Source of the DNA: CAMLIZ01 sp036231905
GTDB taxonomy: Bacteria > Pseudomonadota > Gammaproteobacteria > Burkholderiales > Burkholderiaceae_C
Direction of reading: 5' to 3'
Length of the DNA: 64,000 nt
Assembly (NCBI RefSeq): GCF_036231905.1
Contig: NZ_JAZARE010000002.1
Coordinates: forward strand, 496,001-560,000
The translations under genes and the position numbers were made by a program. The stretch's first letter is position 1; each line of letters opens with the position of its first letter. Positions 49,691 through 58,360 of this stretch are shown piece by piece. Under the pieces are notes generated by a model. The model saw only the letters and a list, made by a program, of their open reading frames with translations, was not told the DNA's origin and searched no databases.

Positions 49691-50910
49691 GTTCGAACCG
49701 TGTGGCATCTGCTGCGCCCAAGCCCGGTTTCCCCTTGCCCTTGCTGGCGCTGGCCCTGGCCGCGTTTGCCATCGGCACCACCGAGTTCGTGATCGTCGGG
49801 CTGCTGCCCGCGGTGGCGCGCGACCTGAGCGTGAGCCTGCCCCAGGCCGGCCTGCTGGTGACGGGCTACGCACTCGGTGTGGCGCTGGGTGCGCCACCGC
49901 TGGCGGCGCTCACGGCGCGCCTGAGACCCTGCACCGCGCTGGCCGGCCTGATGGGGCTGTTCATCGCCGGGAACCTGCTGTGCGCGGTGGCCGGCGACTA
50001 CGTCTCGCTGCTGCTGGGCCGCATCGTCGCCTCGCTCACGCACGGTGCGTTTTTTGGCCTGGGCGCCACGGTGGCGGCCACGCTGGTGCCGCCGGAGCGC
50101 CGGTCGGCGGCCATCGCGCTGATGTTCAGCGGGCTGACCCTGGCCAATGTGCTGGGCGTGCCGGCGGGCGCCTGGATTGGTCAGTGGGCCGGTTGGCGCG
50201 CCACCTTCTGGGCCGTGAGCGGGCTGGGCGTGCTGGCGCTGGCGGCCCTGCTCGTGCTCATGCCGGCTGCGATGCCGGCGCCGGCGGCCGCGGGCGCCGG
50301 GCCCGGCTGGTCCATCCTCCGGCGGCCTCGGCTGATCGGCGCCCTGGCACTCACTGCCCTGGGATTCGGCGGCATCTTTGCCACGCTGACCTACCTGGCC
50401 CCGCTGCTGCAGTCGGCCGCCGGTTTCAGCGCGGCGGCGGTCAATGGCGTGCTGCTGGTGTTCGGCGCGGGGCTCACGCTGGGCAACATCCTGGGCGGCT
50501 GGGCCGGCGACCGGTGGCCACGCCAGTCGATGTTCGTGATCCTGGCCGCGCTGGCGGTGGTGGAGGTGGCGCTCAGCCTGGTGCTGGCCATGCCCGCCGC
50601 CGTGGTGGCCTGCATCTTCCTGTGGGGCGGGGCCGCCTTCGCCACCGCGCCCGGTCTCCAGGCCCGTGTGCTCGACGAAGCACACGACGCACCCACGCTG
50701 GCCTCCACGCTGAACATCGGCGCCTTCAACCTCGGCAATGCGCTGGCGGCCTGGGTGGGGGCCGAGGCACTGGACATCGGGCTGCCGCTGGGCCTGCTGC
50801 CGCTGCTGTCCGCCGGGCTCGCGCTGGCCGCGCTGGCGGTGCTGTGGAGCTTGCGCGGCCGCCAGGGCGCTGCGCCGTCACGCGCGTGCAGGGCGGCGTC
50901 GGCACGCTAG
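49687..50910 (+). CDS. MFS drug/sugar efflux transporter (DHA1, AraJ/YdhP-like)
   Basis: A 407-aa membrane protein with 12 predicted helices. Signature FAIGTTEFVIVGLLPAVARD (the TTEF block of the DHA1 sugar-efflux branch) and LANVLGVPAGAWIGQWAGWR are typical of AraJ/YdhP/Cml-type transporters; TNLPxA... drug-resistance motifs are not conclusive. The ATG overlaps the SGNH esterase stop, indicating an operon likely controlled by the divergent LysR. The substrate is unknown. Confidence 0.88.
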   Translation: MSSNRVASAAPKPGFPLPLLALALAAFAIGTTEFVIVGLLPAVARDLSVSLPQAGLLVTGYALGVALGAPPLAALTARLRPCTALAGLMGLFIAGNLLCAVAGDYVSLLLGRIVASLTHGAFFGLGATVAATLVPPERRSAAIALMFSGLTLANVLGVPAGAWIGQWAGWRATFWAVSGLGVLALAALLVLMPAAMPAPAAAGAGPGWSILRRPRLIGALALTALGFGGIFATLTYLAPLLQSAAGFSAAAVNGVLLVFGAGLTLGNILGGWAGDRWPRQSMFVILAALAVVEVALSLVLAMPAAVVACIFLWGGAAFATAPGLQARVLDEAHDAPTLASTLNIGAFNLGNALAAWVGAEALDIGLPLGLLPLLSAGLALAALAVLWSLRGRQGAAPSRACRAASAR

Positions 50911-51012
50911 CCAGTTTGCGGCCGGCTGCGCTTCGGCACGTCGATTGCGTGTGGCTTCCCGATGCCTGCTTCCCCAAGCCCTAGACTGCGCCATGCCGTT
51001 CCCCTCACCCGG

Positions 51013-52269
51013 GTGAAGCCGCCCAGCCGCAGCGGCCTGGTCCGCATGAAGCGCATCGCCGCCGGGCTGCTGGGCCTGGCGGCGATGCTGTACGCGCTGG
51101 CTACCGTGCTGGAGAGCCACCATCCCGGCTGGCGCTATGTGGCCGCCTTCGCGGAGGCCGCGATGATCGGCGCGATCGCGGACTGGTTCGCGGTGGTGGC
51201 GCTGTTCCGCCATCCGCTCGGGCTGCCGATACCGCACACCGCCATCATCCCGAGCAACAAGGACCGCATCGGCCGCGAGCTGGCCGACTTCATCTGCGGC
51301 AACTTCCTGGCCACCGACCAGGTGCTCGAAAAGCTGCGCGCCTTCGACCCGGCAGCGCAGCTGGCGCGCTGGCTGGCCGACCCGCGCCATGCCGACACGC
51401 TGGCGCACCATGCGGTGGCGGTCACCCGCTATGGCCTGGCGGCCTTCGACGATGAACGGGTGCGCCACTTCGTGCGCAGCACGGTGGTCGCGCAGCTGGA
51501 GCGGCTGGACGTGTCCCTGCTCGCCGGCCAGGTGCTGGACGTGCTCACCGCGCAGGGCCGGCACCAGGCGGTGCTGGACCAGGTGCTGCAGCAGCTGGCG
51601 GTGCTGCTCAACGATGACGAGGTGCAGGCGCGCGTGGCCGAGGCGATCGCGGCGGAGGTGAAGGTGCTGCGCTACCTGGGGCTGGACACGGTGGCCGGCG
51701 CGATCGCCGCGCGCAAGATCGTCGCCGGCATGGGGCGCCTGATCGCCGAGATGGGCGACGACCCCGAGCATGAGCTGCGCCAGCGCTTCGACCGCTTCAT
51801 GGCCGAGTACGTGGAGCGCCTGAAACACGAGCCGGCGCTGCATGCGCGCGGCGAGGCGCTCAAGCGCGAGGTGCTGCACCACCCGCGCATCGGCGGCTAC
51901 CTGCAGGGCCTGTGGAGCGAGGTGCTCGGCTGGCTGCACAGCGACCTGGAGCGGGAGGACTCCACCATCCGCCTGCGCATCGCCGACATCGCGTGTTCGC
52001 TCGGCGACCGCCTGCACGACGACATGGCCATGCGGCAGTGGATCAACGACCAGGTGTTCGCCGCGGCACCGCAGGCGATCGAGCGCTACCGGGAGGACAT
52101 CCGGCGCTACATCACCTCGCGCGTGGACGTCTGGAACACCGAGGAGATGACGATGGAGCTGGAACGCAACATCGGCCGCGACCTGCAGTTCGTGCGCATC
52201 AACGGCACGCTGGTGGGCGGCCTGATCGGCCTGGCGATCTTCTCGCTCACGCAGTGGCTGCGCGGCTGA
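51013..52269 (+). CDS. DUF445 family membrane-associated protein
   Basis: A 418-aa protein with an N-terminal helix, a second short hydrophobic segment with IGAIADWFAVVALFRHPLGL (the DUF445 signature) and PHTAIIPSNKDRIGRELADF, a long helical domain, and a C-terminal transmembrane helix (GLIGLAIFSLTQWLRG). Function unknown. GTG 51013 and ATG 50962 are both possible starts; neither has a clear ribosome binding site. Monocistronic; convergent with the ogt gene. Confidence 0.87.
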   Translation: MKPPSRSGLVRMKRIAAGLLGLAAMLYALATVLESHHPGWRYVAAFAEAAMIGAIADWFAVVALFRHPLGLPIPHTAIIPSNKDRIGRELADFICGNFLATDQVLEKLRAFDPAAQLARWLADPRHADTLAHHAVAVTRYGLAAFDDERVRHFVRSTVVAQLERLDVSLLAGQVLDVLTAQGRHQAVLDQVLQQLAVLLNDDEVQARVAEAIAAEVKVLRYLGLDTVAGAIAARKIVAGMGRLIAEMGDDPEHELRQRFDRFMAEYVERLKHEPALHARGEALKREVLHHPRIGGYLQGLWSEVLGWLHSDLEREDSTIRLRIADIACSLGDRLHDDMAMRQWINDQVFAAAPQAIERYREDIRRYITSRVDVWNTEEMTMELERNIGRDLQFVRINGTLVGGLIGLAIFSLTQWLRG

Positions 52270-52278
52270 TCACGAACG

Positions 52279-52818
52279 TCAGAAGAGCTGCGGCTGCCCG
52301 TTGGTGAGGCCGCCTTCGATCTGCAGCAGCCGGAACTTGGTGCCCACGCCGCCCGGCGCGGAGAAGCCGCCCGCCTGGCCACCCGCGGCCAGCACCCGGT
52401 GGCAGGGCACCACGATCGGAAACGGATTGCGCCCCAGCGCCTGCCCCACCGCACGCGCGGCGCCCGGTTCGCCCAGCTGTTGCGCCACCTCGCCGTAGGT
52501 GAGCGTGCGGCCCGGCACGATGGCGCGGGCCACCTCGTACACGCGGCGGTGGAAGGCCGGTGTGCGTGACAGGTCCAGCGCCACGTCCTGCAGGTCGTCG
52601 CTGCCGCCCTCCAGCAAGGCGGTGATGCCCTGCACCGCGCGCCGCACCGTCGGGGGCACAGCCGAAGGCCGGGCCTGCGGCCAGCGCCGCAGCACACGGG
52701 CCTGCGTGGCGGCCGCATCGCTTTCGGGCAGCCACACGCCCACGATGCCGGCCGGCCCCCAGGCCAGTGCACACGCACCGATGGCGGTGGGAAAGACGGT
52801 GAAGCCCACGGCGTTCAT
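52279..52818 (-). CDS. ogt: Methylated-DNA--protein-cysteine methyltransferase
   Basis: A 179-aa suicide DNA-repair protein that removes O6-alkyl groups from guanine onto its Cys. The acceptor motif is FPIVVPCHRVL, followed by GGQAGGFSAPGGVGTKFRLL; the winged helix is VYEVARAIVPGRTLTYGEVA. It is the single-domain Ogt type, not the Ada fusion. ATG 52818 is preferred over a frame start at 52857. Divergent from the P450 gene by 89 bases. Confidence 0.93.
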   Translation of the reverse strand: MNAVGFTVFPTAIGACALAWGPAGIVGVWLPESDAAATQARVLRRWPQARPSAVPPTVRRAVQGITALLEGGSDDLQDVALDLSRTPAFHRRVYEVARAIVPGRTLTYGEVAQQLGEPGAARAVGQALGRNPFPIVVPCHRVLAAGGQAGGFSAPGGVGTKFRLLQIEGGLTNGQPQLF

Positions 52819-52907
52819 CGGGCGATCGTAGCGCCGCGGGTCGATATCGGCTCGCACACCGATTGCCCGTCCTGCATGTCGGGCCCTGCAGCCCGGGGAG
52901 CCTCCAG

Positions 52908-54191
52908 ATGCGGCCCATGCCCCATGACGATGCCTTCGACAGCACGCTCGCCTTGATGGCGGACCCCTACTGCTTCATCTCCAAGCGCTGCGAGCGCCTG
53001 CGCAGCGACGTGTTCGAGGCACGCATCCTGTTGCGGCGCACCGTGTGCATGAGCGGCCCCCGGGCCGCCGAGCTCTTTTACGACCAGCGCCGCTTCACTC
53101 GGCGGGGGGCCGCACCCGAGCCGCTGCGCGCCACGCTCTTCGGCAAGGGGGGTGTGCAGACCCTGGACGGCGAGGCCCACCAGCGCCGCAAGGCGATGTT
53201 CATGTCGGTGGTCACGCCGGAACGGGTCGCGCTGCTGGCCAACGAGGTGGCCGAAGGCTGGCGCCAGGCGGCTTCGGACTGGCATCGGGGCCAGCGCCGC
53301 GTGGTGCTGTACGAGGCCGCGCAGCGCCTGCTGACCCGTGCGGTGTGCACCTGGGCGGGCGTACCGCTGCGCGGGGACGAGGTGCGCCTGCGGGCGCGGC
53401 AGCTCAGCGCGCTCTTCGACGAAGCCGCGTCGCTGCACCACCTGCGCGCCCGCGCCGCACGCGGCCAGGCCGAGCAGTGGCTGGCCGGCCTGGTGGAGGA
53501 CGTGCGTGCAGGCCGCCACCAGCCGCTGGCGAACAGCGCGCTGGAGGTGATCGCCAGCCACCGGTCGCTGGACGGTGCGCTGCTGCCGCCGCGGGTGGCG
53601 GCGGTCGAGCTGCTCAATGTGCTGCGGCCCACCGTGGCGGTGTCGGTCTTCATCGTGTTCGCCGCCCATGCACTGCACGAGTACCCGCAAAGCCTGGCGC
53701 TGCTGCAGCGCGGCAATCCGCGCGACGTGGAGCATTTTGTGCAGGAAGTGCGGCGCTTCTATCCCTTCTTTCCGGCGGTGGTGGCACGTTCGCGCGAGGA
53801 GTTCGAGTGGGACGGCTACAGCTTCCGCCAGGGCCAGCGCGTGCTGCTGGACCTGTATGGCACCAACCATGATGCGCGCAGCTGGGAGGCGCCGCACGAG
53901 TTCCGCCCCGAGCGCTTTCGTGGGCATGCACCCGGCCCGTTCGAGCTGGTGCCCCAGGGCGGCGGCGAGGTGCAGCACGATCACCGCTGCCCCGGCGAAG
54001 GCATCGCGCTCGCCCTGATGCGGGTGTCGGTCGACTTCCTCGCGCGCCGGCTGGGCTACGAGGTGCCACCGCAGGACCTGCGGGTGGACTTCACACGCCT
54101 GCCCGCCCTGCCCCGCTCGCACTTCGTGATGCGCGACGTGACGCCGCTGCCGCACAACGCATGGGCGAATTTCGCTTTCACGCCGAGCTGA
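52908..54191 (+). CDS. CYP152-type cytochrome P450 fatty-acid peroxygenase
   Basis: A 427-aa soluble P450 that uses H2O2. The acid-alcohol pair of ordinary P450s is replaced by the CYP152 block FVQEVRRFYPFFPAVVA with the Arg-Pro pair that binds the fatty-acid carboxylate. Heme Cys is in DHRCPGEGI, the ExxR is absent in the usual place but the YGTNHDARSWEAPHEFRPER block matches. The residue aligned with His85 of the OleT decarboxylase is Gln (GVQTLDGEAH), suggesting alpha/beta-hydroxylation rather than terminal-alkene formation. GGGGAG precedes ATG 52908. Confidence 0.9.
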   Translation: MRPMPHDDAFDSTLALMADPYCFISKRCERLRSDVFEARILLRRTVCMSGPRAAELFYDQRRFTRRGAAPEPLRATLFGKGGVQTLDGEAHQRRKAMFMSVVTPERVALLANEVAEGWRQAASDWHRGQRRVVLYEAAQRLLTRAVCTWAGVPLRGDEVRLRARQLSALFDEAASLHHLRARAARGQAEQWLAGLVEDVRAGRHQPLANSALEVIASHRSLDGALLPPRVAAVELLNVLRPTVAVSVFIVFAAHALHEYPQSLALLQRGNPRDVEHFVQEVRRFYPFFPAVVARSREEFEWDGYSFRQGQRVLLDLYGTNHDARSWEAPHEFRPERFRGHAPGPFELVPQGGGEVQHDHRCPGEGIALALMRVSVDFLARRLGYEVPPQDLRVDFTRLPALPRSHFVMRDVTPLPHNAWANFAFTPS

Positions 54192-54195
54192 AGGC

Positions 54196-54777
54196 TCAGT
54201 GCCGTCGCTGCTCGAATGCCCGCTTGAGCAGGTAGCCGCCCGCCAGCAGGCCGCCGGCCATCAGCATGGTGCCCGCCGGCATGGCGAGCGCGCTGTTGCC
54301 GGCGATCTCGGCCACGCGCGGACCGGCCAGTTCGAGCCGGCGCCTGGTCATCTGCGCGCCCAGTTCGCCCAGGCGGTCCTTCAGCAGCAGCTCCGCGGCA
54401 GGCAGCAGCACGGTTTCTTCGTCGGCCACGTGGTGCATCACGTCGCGCATCAGCTCATGGAACTTGAGGTCAAAGGCCTCGTCCTCCGGCGCCAGCCCGC
54501 GCAACTCGGCGATCAGGCGCTTCATCTCGTCATGCTCGGGCTTCGCCTTGTGCAGCACCTGGTTGTCGCCGGCCACCGCCTGCAGCGCGGGATAGAAGAT
54601 CTCTTCCTCCAGCTGGGCATGGATTTCCAGCGCCAGGCAGGCGGTCTTGACGATCGCCTGCTTGCGCACCGACGAGGTGTCCACCTCGAACTTGTGGAAG
54701 GTGGACAGCACATGGGTATGGTCCATGCGGATCATCTTGGTGATGCTCGGCGACATCTTGCTCAGCACGTTGTTCAT
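54196..54777 (-). CDS. Membrane-anchored hemerythrin-like protein
   Basis: A 193-aa protein: HHE domain (about 15-150) with candidate iron ligands in HTHVLSTFHKFE, EIHAQLEEEIFYPAL, PEHDEMKRLI and HELMRDVMHHVADEET, then a C-terminal transmembrane stretch (AMPAGTMLMAGGLLAGGYLL). It may bind O2, NO or iron at the membrane. It is convergent with the CYP152 gene, 4 bases from its stop. A soluble hemerythrin is encoded at 1.1 kb. Confidence 0.88.
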   Translation of the reverse strand: MNNVLSKMSPSITKMIRMDHTHVLSTFHKFEVDTSSVRKQAIVKTACLALEIHAQLEEEIFYPALQAVAGDNQVLHKAKPEHDEMKRLIAELRGLAPEDEAFDLKFHELMRDVMHHVADEETVLLPAAELLLKDRLGELGAQMTRRRLELAGPRVAEIAGNSALAMPAGTMLMAGGLLAGGYLLKRAFEQRRH

Positions 54778-54998
54778 CGCGGTGTCCTTCCGGCAGGTGG
54801 CTGGGGGACACTGCTCGCGGCAAGCAGCGTTCCCTGCGCGGCCGCGGAGTGACCAGCCCTGTCCCTGGTGTGCCGCTTGTACCCGCAGCTGCGGGGGAAC
54901 GTCGGCAAGGCGCCACGCCGGCCGTAACCACGGGTAAAGGCTTCGCGCGGGCGGCGGTGGCGCGGCAATATGGCGCCGACTCCACCACGAGGCAGCCG

Positions 54999-55403
54999 AT
55001 GAACCGAGTTCTCTCCTGGCCCCACACGCCCATCGTTCCCGGGCTGCTTGAGCCGCTGAAGAAGCTGCGCAACCGCACGACCGTCACCGAACGCGGCACC
55101 GTGCGCTTCGAGCTGCCGCTGGGCGTGGTGGAAATGGAGTTCCCGGCCAATGAGCAGCACCTCGCACCCGGCACCGAAGTGCTGGTGTGGTGGAAAGGCG
55201 GTGGTTTCGTCTGCGCACCGGCCGCCGAGCTGAAGGCCGAGGAGCGCCAGGCGCGCGTGATCTCCCGCCGCGTGAAGGCCGCCCGCGCCCGCCTGGAAGC
55301 CGCACGCCAGGAGCGCGCCGCGCGCGACAGCACGCTCAGCGGTTTTGGCGATCTGCCGCCGGTGGACACTGCGGACCACCCGCTGCTGCAACCGGGCCGC
55401 TGA
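54999..55403 (+). CDS. Hypothetical protein, 134 aa
   Basis: An N-terminal beta-rich half (VTERGTVRFELPLGVVEMEF, PGTEVLVWWKGGGFVCAPA) and a basic coiled-coil-like C-terminal helix (ERQARVISRRVKAARARLEA). Soluble; no signal peptide. The family is unrecognised. It starts after a 220-base gene-free stretch shared divergently with the hemerythrin gene. ATG 54999; the longer frame from 54849 runs through that gap and is not preferred. Confidence 0.7.
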   Translation: MNRVLSWPHTPIVPGLLEPLKKLRNRTTVTERGTVRFELPLGVVEMEFPANEQHLAPGTEVLVWWKGGGFVCAPAAELKAEERQARVISRRVKAARARLEAARQERAARDSTLSGFGDLPPVDTADHPLLQPGR

Positions 55404-55418
55404 GGCCCGGCTGAAGGT

Positions 55419-56084
55419 TCAGCCCAGCCGCACCAGCAGCCAGCGCTGCAGGTCGGCGATCTCCTCGGCGCACACCGAGTGCTGCATGCGGTACTCGTGC
55501 CATTCCACCGGATGGCCCCAGCCCAGCAGTGCGTCGCGCGCCGCCGCACCCGCCACGAAAGGCACCACCGGGTCCTGCCGGCCATGGGCCAGGAACACCG
55601 GCGTGTCCGCATTGGCGGCGTGGCGCTCGGCGGGCGTCTGGGTGGCCAGCGGCAGGTAGCCCGACAGGCCCACGATGCCGGCCAGGCGCTGCCCATGGCG
55701 CAGGCCGGTCATCAGCGCCATCGCACAGCCTTGTGAAAAGCCGGCCAGCACGATGCGGCTGGTGGCAATGCCGCGGCCTCGCTCGCGCTCGATCAGCGCC
55801 TCCACCTCGGCCTGCGACGCGCGCAGGCCGGACTCGTCCTCGCCGCGGCGGGTGAAGTCCAGCCCGACGATGTCGTACCAGGCGCGCATCACCATGCCCC
55901 CGTTTAGGCTCACCGGCCGGGTGGGCGCATGCGGGAACACGAAGCGCACCGGCCCCACGGCGCCGAGGTCCAGCTCGCGGGCGATGGGCTCGAAATCGTG
56001 GCCATCGGCGCCCAAGCCATGCAGCACGATGATGCTGGCCTGGGGGTTGTCGCCGGTCTGGTGCTCGATGGTAGGCAATGTCAT
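55419..56084 (-). CDS. Carboxylesterase/phospholipase family hydrolase
   Basis: A 221-aa alpha/beta hydrolase of the Abhydrolase_2 type: IIVLHGLGADGHDFEPIARE, nucleophile IVLAGFSQGCAMAL, Asp in LAHGRQDPVVPF and His in YRMQHSVCAEEI. Such enzymes cleave short-chain esters, lysophospholipids or acyl-thioester lipids. There is no signal peptide, so it is cytoplasmic. Length matches the family (about 220). It is 16 bases from the convergent unknown gene. Confidence 0.92.
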   Translation of the reverse strand: MTLPTIEHQTGDNPQASIIVLHGLGADGHDFEPIARELDLGAVGPVRFVFPHAPTRPVSLNGGMVMRAWYDIVGLDFTRRGEDESGLRASQAEVEALIERERGRGIATSRIVLAGFSQGCAMALMTGLRHGQRLAGIVGLSGYLPLATQTPAERHAANADTPVFLAHGRQDPVVPFVAGAAARDALLGWGHPVEWHEYRMQHSVCAEEIADLQRWLLVRLG

Positions 56085-56164
56085 GGCGTCAGTTTACGGG
56101 CCGGCCCGCTGGGGGCAGCCGACTTGTACAGGCAAGCTTGGGGAGACAAAGATGCCGCTTCGCG

Positions 56165-56572
56165 TCAGCGCGGCGTGCGGCGATGGTGCTCCGGCGTGCC
56201 ACGCACCGCGTCCACCAGCCGGGCGACATCCACCGGTTTGGCGAGCAGGTGATCGAAGCCCCAGGCCTGCGCTTCTTCGGCATCGGCTTCGGAGCAGCGG
56301 CCGCTCACCGCGATCAGGCGCGGCGCCTTGTGGCGGAACACGCGCCGCAGCAGCCCCGCGGCCTCGATGCCGTCCACGTGCGGCATGGTGATGTCCATCA
56401 CCACCACCTCGGGATGCACCTCGCCCGCCTTGTCCAGGGCCTCCGCACCGTCGTAGGCGGTGTAGACCGCGCAGCCGAGTTCGCCGCGCAGCAAGGCTGC
56501 CAGGCCGTCGGCCGCGTCCTCGTTGTCGTCGACCACCAGCACGGGGCCGGCGGTCCAGGAAGAGTTTGTCAT
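56165..56572 (-). CDS. Receiver-only response regulator
   Basis: A 135-aa single REC domain: LVVDDNEDAADGL acidic pocket, VVMDITMPHVDGIEAAG with the phospho-Asp, AVSGRCS with Ser and LLAKPVDVARLVDAV with the conserved Lys. No output domain. It is divergent from a second receiver-only protein (137 bases), and no histidine kinase lies nearby. It may serve as a phosphate sink, a CheY-like output or a phosphorelay partner of an orphan hybrid kinase. Confidence 0.92.
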   Translation of the reverse strand: MTNSSWTAGPVLVVDDNEDAADGLAALLRGELGCAVYTAYDGAEALDKAGEVHPEVVVMDITMPHVDGIEAAGLLRRVFRHKAPRLIAVSGRCSEADAEEAQAWGFDHLLAKPVDVARLVDAVRGTPEHHRRTPR

Positions 56573-56709
56573 TTTTGTGATTGGTTAACGCTTTGCCACA
56601 AATGGGCAACCCCCATGCCCAAGCCCCCCTTTGGGGGATCCCCGGGTCCCCCGGGAACCGGTGGCACGCCGTTCGCTCCATCCTGGGCATCCCCGGCACA
56701 GAGCTCACC

Positions 56710-57099
56710 ATGAACGCCCCAGACACTTCCCGCCCCCAACGCATCCTGGTGGTGGACGACAACCGCGACGGCGCCGACACGCTGGCCATGCTGCTGGAGT
56801 TCCTCAACTACGAGGTGCGCACCGCCTACGACGGCCAGCAGGCGGTGGAGCAGGCGGCCGCCTTTGCACCCGACCTCGTGATCCTGGACATCAACATGCC
56901 GGTGATGGACGGGTACGAGGCTGCCAAGACGCTGCGTGGCGGCGAGCACGGCCGCGCGCGCATGGTGCTGGTGGCGCTGACCGCCGTGGCCACGCCCGAA
57001 GCCAAGGACAAGGCGATGCAGGCCGGCTTCGACATCTACCTCCGCAAGCCGGTGGACGGAGGCGAGCTCACCGGGCTGCTGGACCGCATCCTCCATTGA
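56710..57099 (+). CDS. Receiver-only response regulator
   Basis: A 129-aa REC domain: RILVVDDNRDGADTLAMLL, LVILDINMPVMDGYEAAKTL (phospho-Asp), ALTAVATPEAKDKAM and YLRKPVDGGEL (Lys). VVDDNRDGADT is typical of the receiver that follows hybrid kinases of the CheB/CheR-PAS family in Burkholderiales, from memory. ATG 56710; the stop TGA overlaps the ATG of the Mpg glycosylase by one base (TGATG), so the two are translationally coupled. Confidence 0.92.
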   Translation: MNAPDTSRPQRILVVDDNRDGADTLAMLLEFLNYEVRTAYDGQQAVEQAAAFAPDLVILDINMPVMDGYEAAKTLRGGEHGRARMVLVALTAVATPEAKDKAMQAGFDIYLRKPVDGGELTGLLDRILH

Positions 57100-57680
57100 T
57101 GGCGCGCCGGCGCATCGACTTTTCCGCCCCGGCTCACGAGGTGGCACAGCGCCTGATCGGCGCGCTGTTCCTGGTGGACGGTGTGGGCGGGCGCATCGTG
57201 GAGACCGAGGCCTACGACCGCGCGGACCCCGCGTCGCACAGCCACTTGGGCCCCACGCCGCGCAACGCGGTGATGTTCGGCCCGCCCGGGCATGTGTATG
57301 TCTACCGCTCGTACGGGCTGCACTGGTGCCTGAACTTCGTGTGCCGGGAGGCGGGGCATGGCGCGGGGGTGCTGATCCGTGCGCTGGAGCCCACCCAGGG
57401 CATCGAGGTGATGCAGCAGCGGCGCGGGCTGGAGGATGTCCGTCTGCTGTGCTCCGGGCCCGGCCGCCTGGGCCAGGCGCTGGGCATCACGATGGCGCAC
57501 AGCGGCCTGGCGCTGGACGCCACGCCCTTCGCGCTGCAGCCCGCCGTGCGCACGCCCGACGTGGTGAGCGGCCCGCGCATCGGCATCTCCAAGGCGATGG
57601 ACGTGCCCTGGCGCTTCGGCCTCGCGGGCTCGCGTTTCCTCAGCCGGCCCTTGGCTCAGGCGGCCTTGACGTCGATGTGA
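57099..57680 (+). CDS. mpg: 3-methyladenine DNA glycosylase (AAG/MPG family)
   Basis: A 193-aa base-excision glycosylase. Signatures: RRIDFSAPAHEVAQRLIGAL, RIVETEAYDRADPASHSHLG (catalytic Glu and Tyr), NAVMFGPPGHVYVYRSYGLH, CSGPGRLGQALGIT and RIGISKAMDVPWRF. It removes alkylated purines and hypoxanthine. It follows the receiver protein by TGATG overlap and its 3' end overlaps the convergent molybdopterin-domain gene by 25 bases. Confidence 0.93.
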   Translation: MARRRIDFSAPAHEVAQRLIGALFLVDGVGGRIVETEAYDRADPASHSHLGPTPRNAVMFGPPGHVYVYRSYGLHWCLNFVCREAGHGAGVLIRALEPTQGIEVMQQRRGLEDVRLLCSGPGRLGQALGITMAHSGLALDATPFALQPAVRTPDVVSGPRIGISKAMDVPWRFGLAGSRFLSRPLAQAALTSM

Positions 57681-58246
57681 TAAAGCCCCCAGGGGCACAG
57701 GGCAAAGCGCTCGTTCAGCGGCTTGGCCTTGAAGGCGTCGAGTGTGTCGGCCTCATACACCGCCCACTGCGGCCCCAGCCCACCCAGCGCCATCGGCTGG
57801 CCGTCGATGTGGGTGGCGACGATCATGCGGTAGCGCGCCGCATCGGCCAGGCTCACCGCGACGTTGTAGCCGTCCACCGCCCGCAGGCCGAGGGTCACTG
57901 CCGCACCGGGCGCGACGCCGGCGGCCTGCAGCACGGTGCTGAGCAGCGGGCCGCGCAACGTGTGGACCTTGGCGTCGTATTCGAGCGTCGGCTTGATCGC
58001 CACCGCCGGCATGCGTTGCAGCGCAGCGGCATCGAGCACGAACGCCTTGTCGAACTGGATGCCGTGCTTGGCCATCATCTGGTCCAGCGCCGGGTCCAGC
58101 GGGCCGCGGTTGCTCTTGCCGATGGCCCCGCTCACGGTGAGCAGCCCCGGGCTGGCCGTGCCGGCAGTGGCCGCGACGGCCGCACCTGCGGGCAGCAGGG
58201 CCGCCACACCGGCCCCGGCGCCGGCAAGGAAATGACGCTTGTTCAT
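57656..58246 (-). CDS. Exported protein with a molybdopterin-oxidoreductase-like domain
   Basis: A 196-aa protein: KRHFLAGAGAGVAALLPAGA at the N-terminus is a Tat-like signal with KR instead of RR. The mature part (LTVSGAIGKSNRGPLDPALD, VTLGLRAVDGYNVAVSLADA, MALGGLGPQWAVYEAD) resembles a short sulfite-oxidase/YedY-type pterin-binding domain but is about half normal length and lacks an obvious cofactor Cys block. It may bind a pterin fragment or be a degenerate relative. ATG 58246 preferred over 58279. It overlaps mpg by 25 bases. Confidence 0.72.
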   Translation of the reverse strand: MNKRHFLAGAGAGVAALLPAGAAVAATAGTASPGLLTVSGAIGKSNRGPLDPALDQMMAKHGIQFDKAFVLDAAALQRMPAVAIKPTLEYDAKVHTLRGPLLSTVLQAAGVAPGAAVTLGLRAVDGYNVAVSLADAARYRMIVATHIDGQPMALGGLGPQWAVYEADTLDAFKAKPLNERFALCPWGLYHIDVKAA

Positions 58247-58360
58247 GACCGTGTCCTCCTGGTTTTTTGGAACGCGCATGGTACGCGTCCGAATGCGGCC
58301 AGCACAGGGGCCGCATTGCTTCTACGATGCCCTGCTACACCCACACCCAGGAGGCACCGC

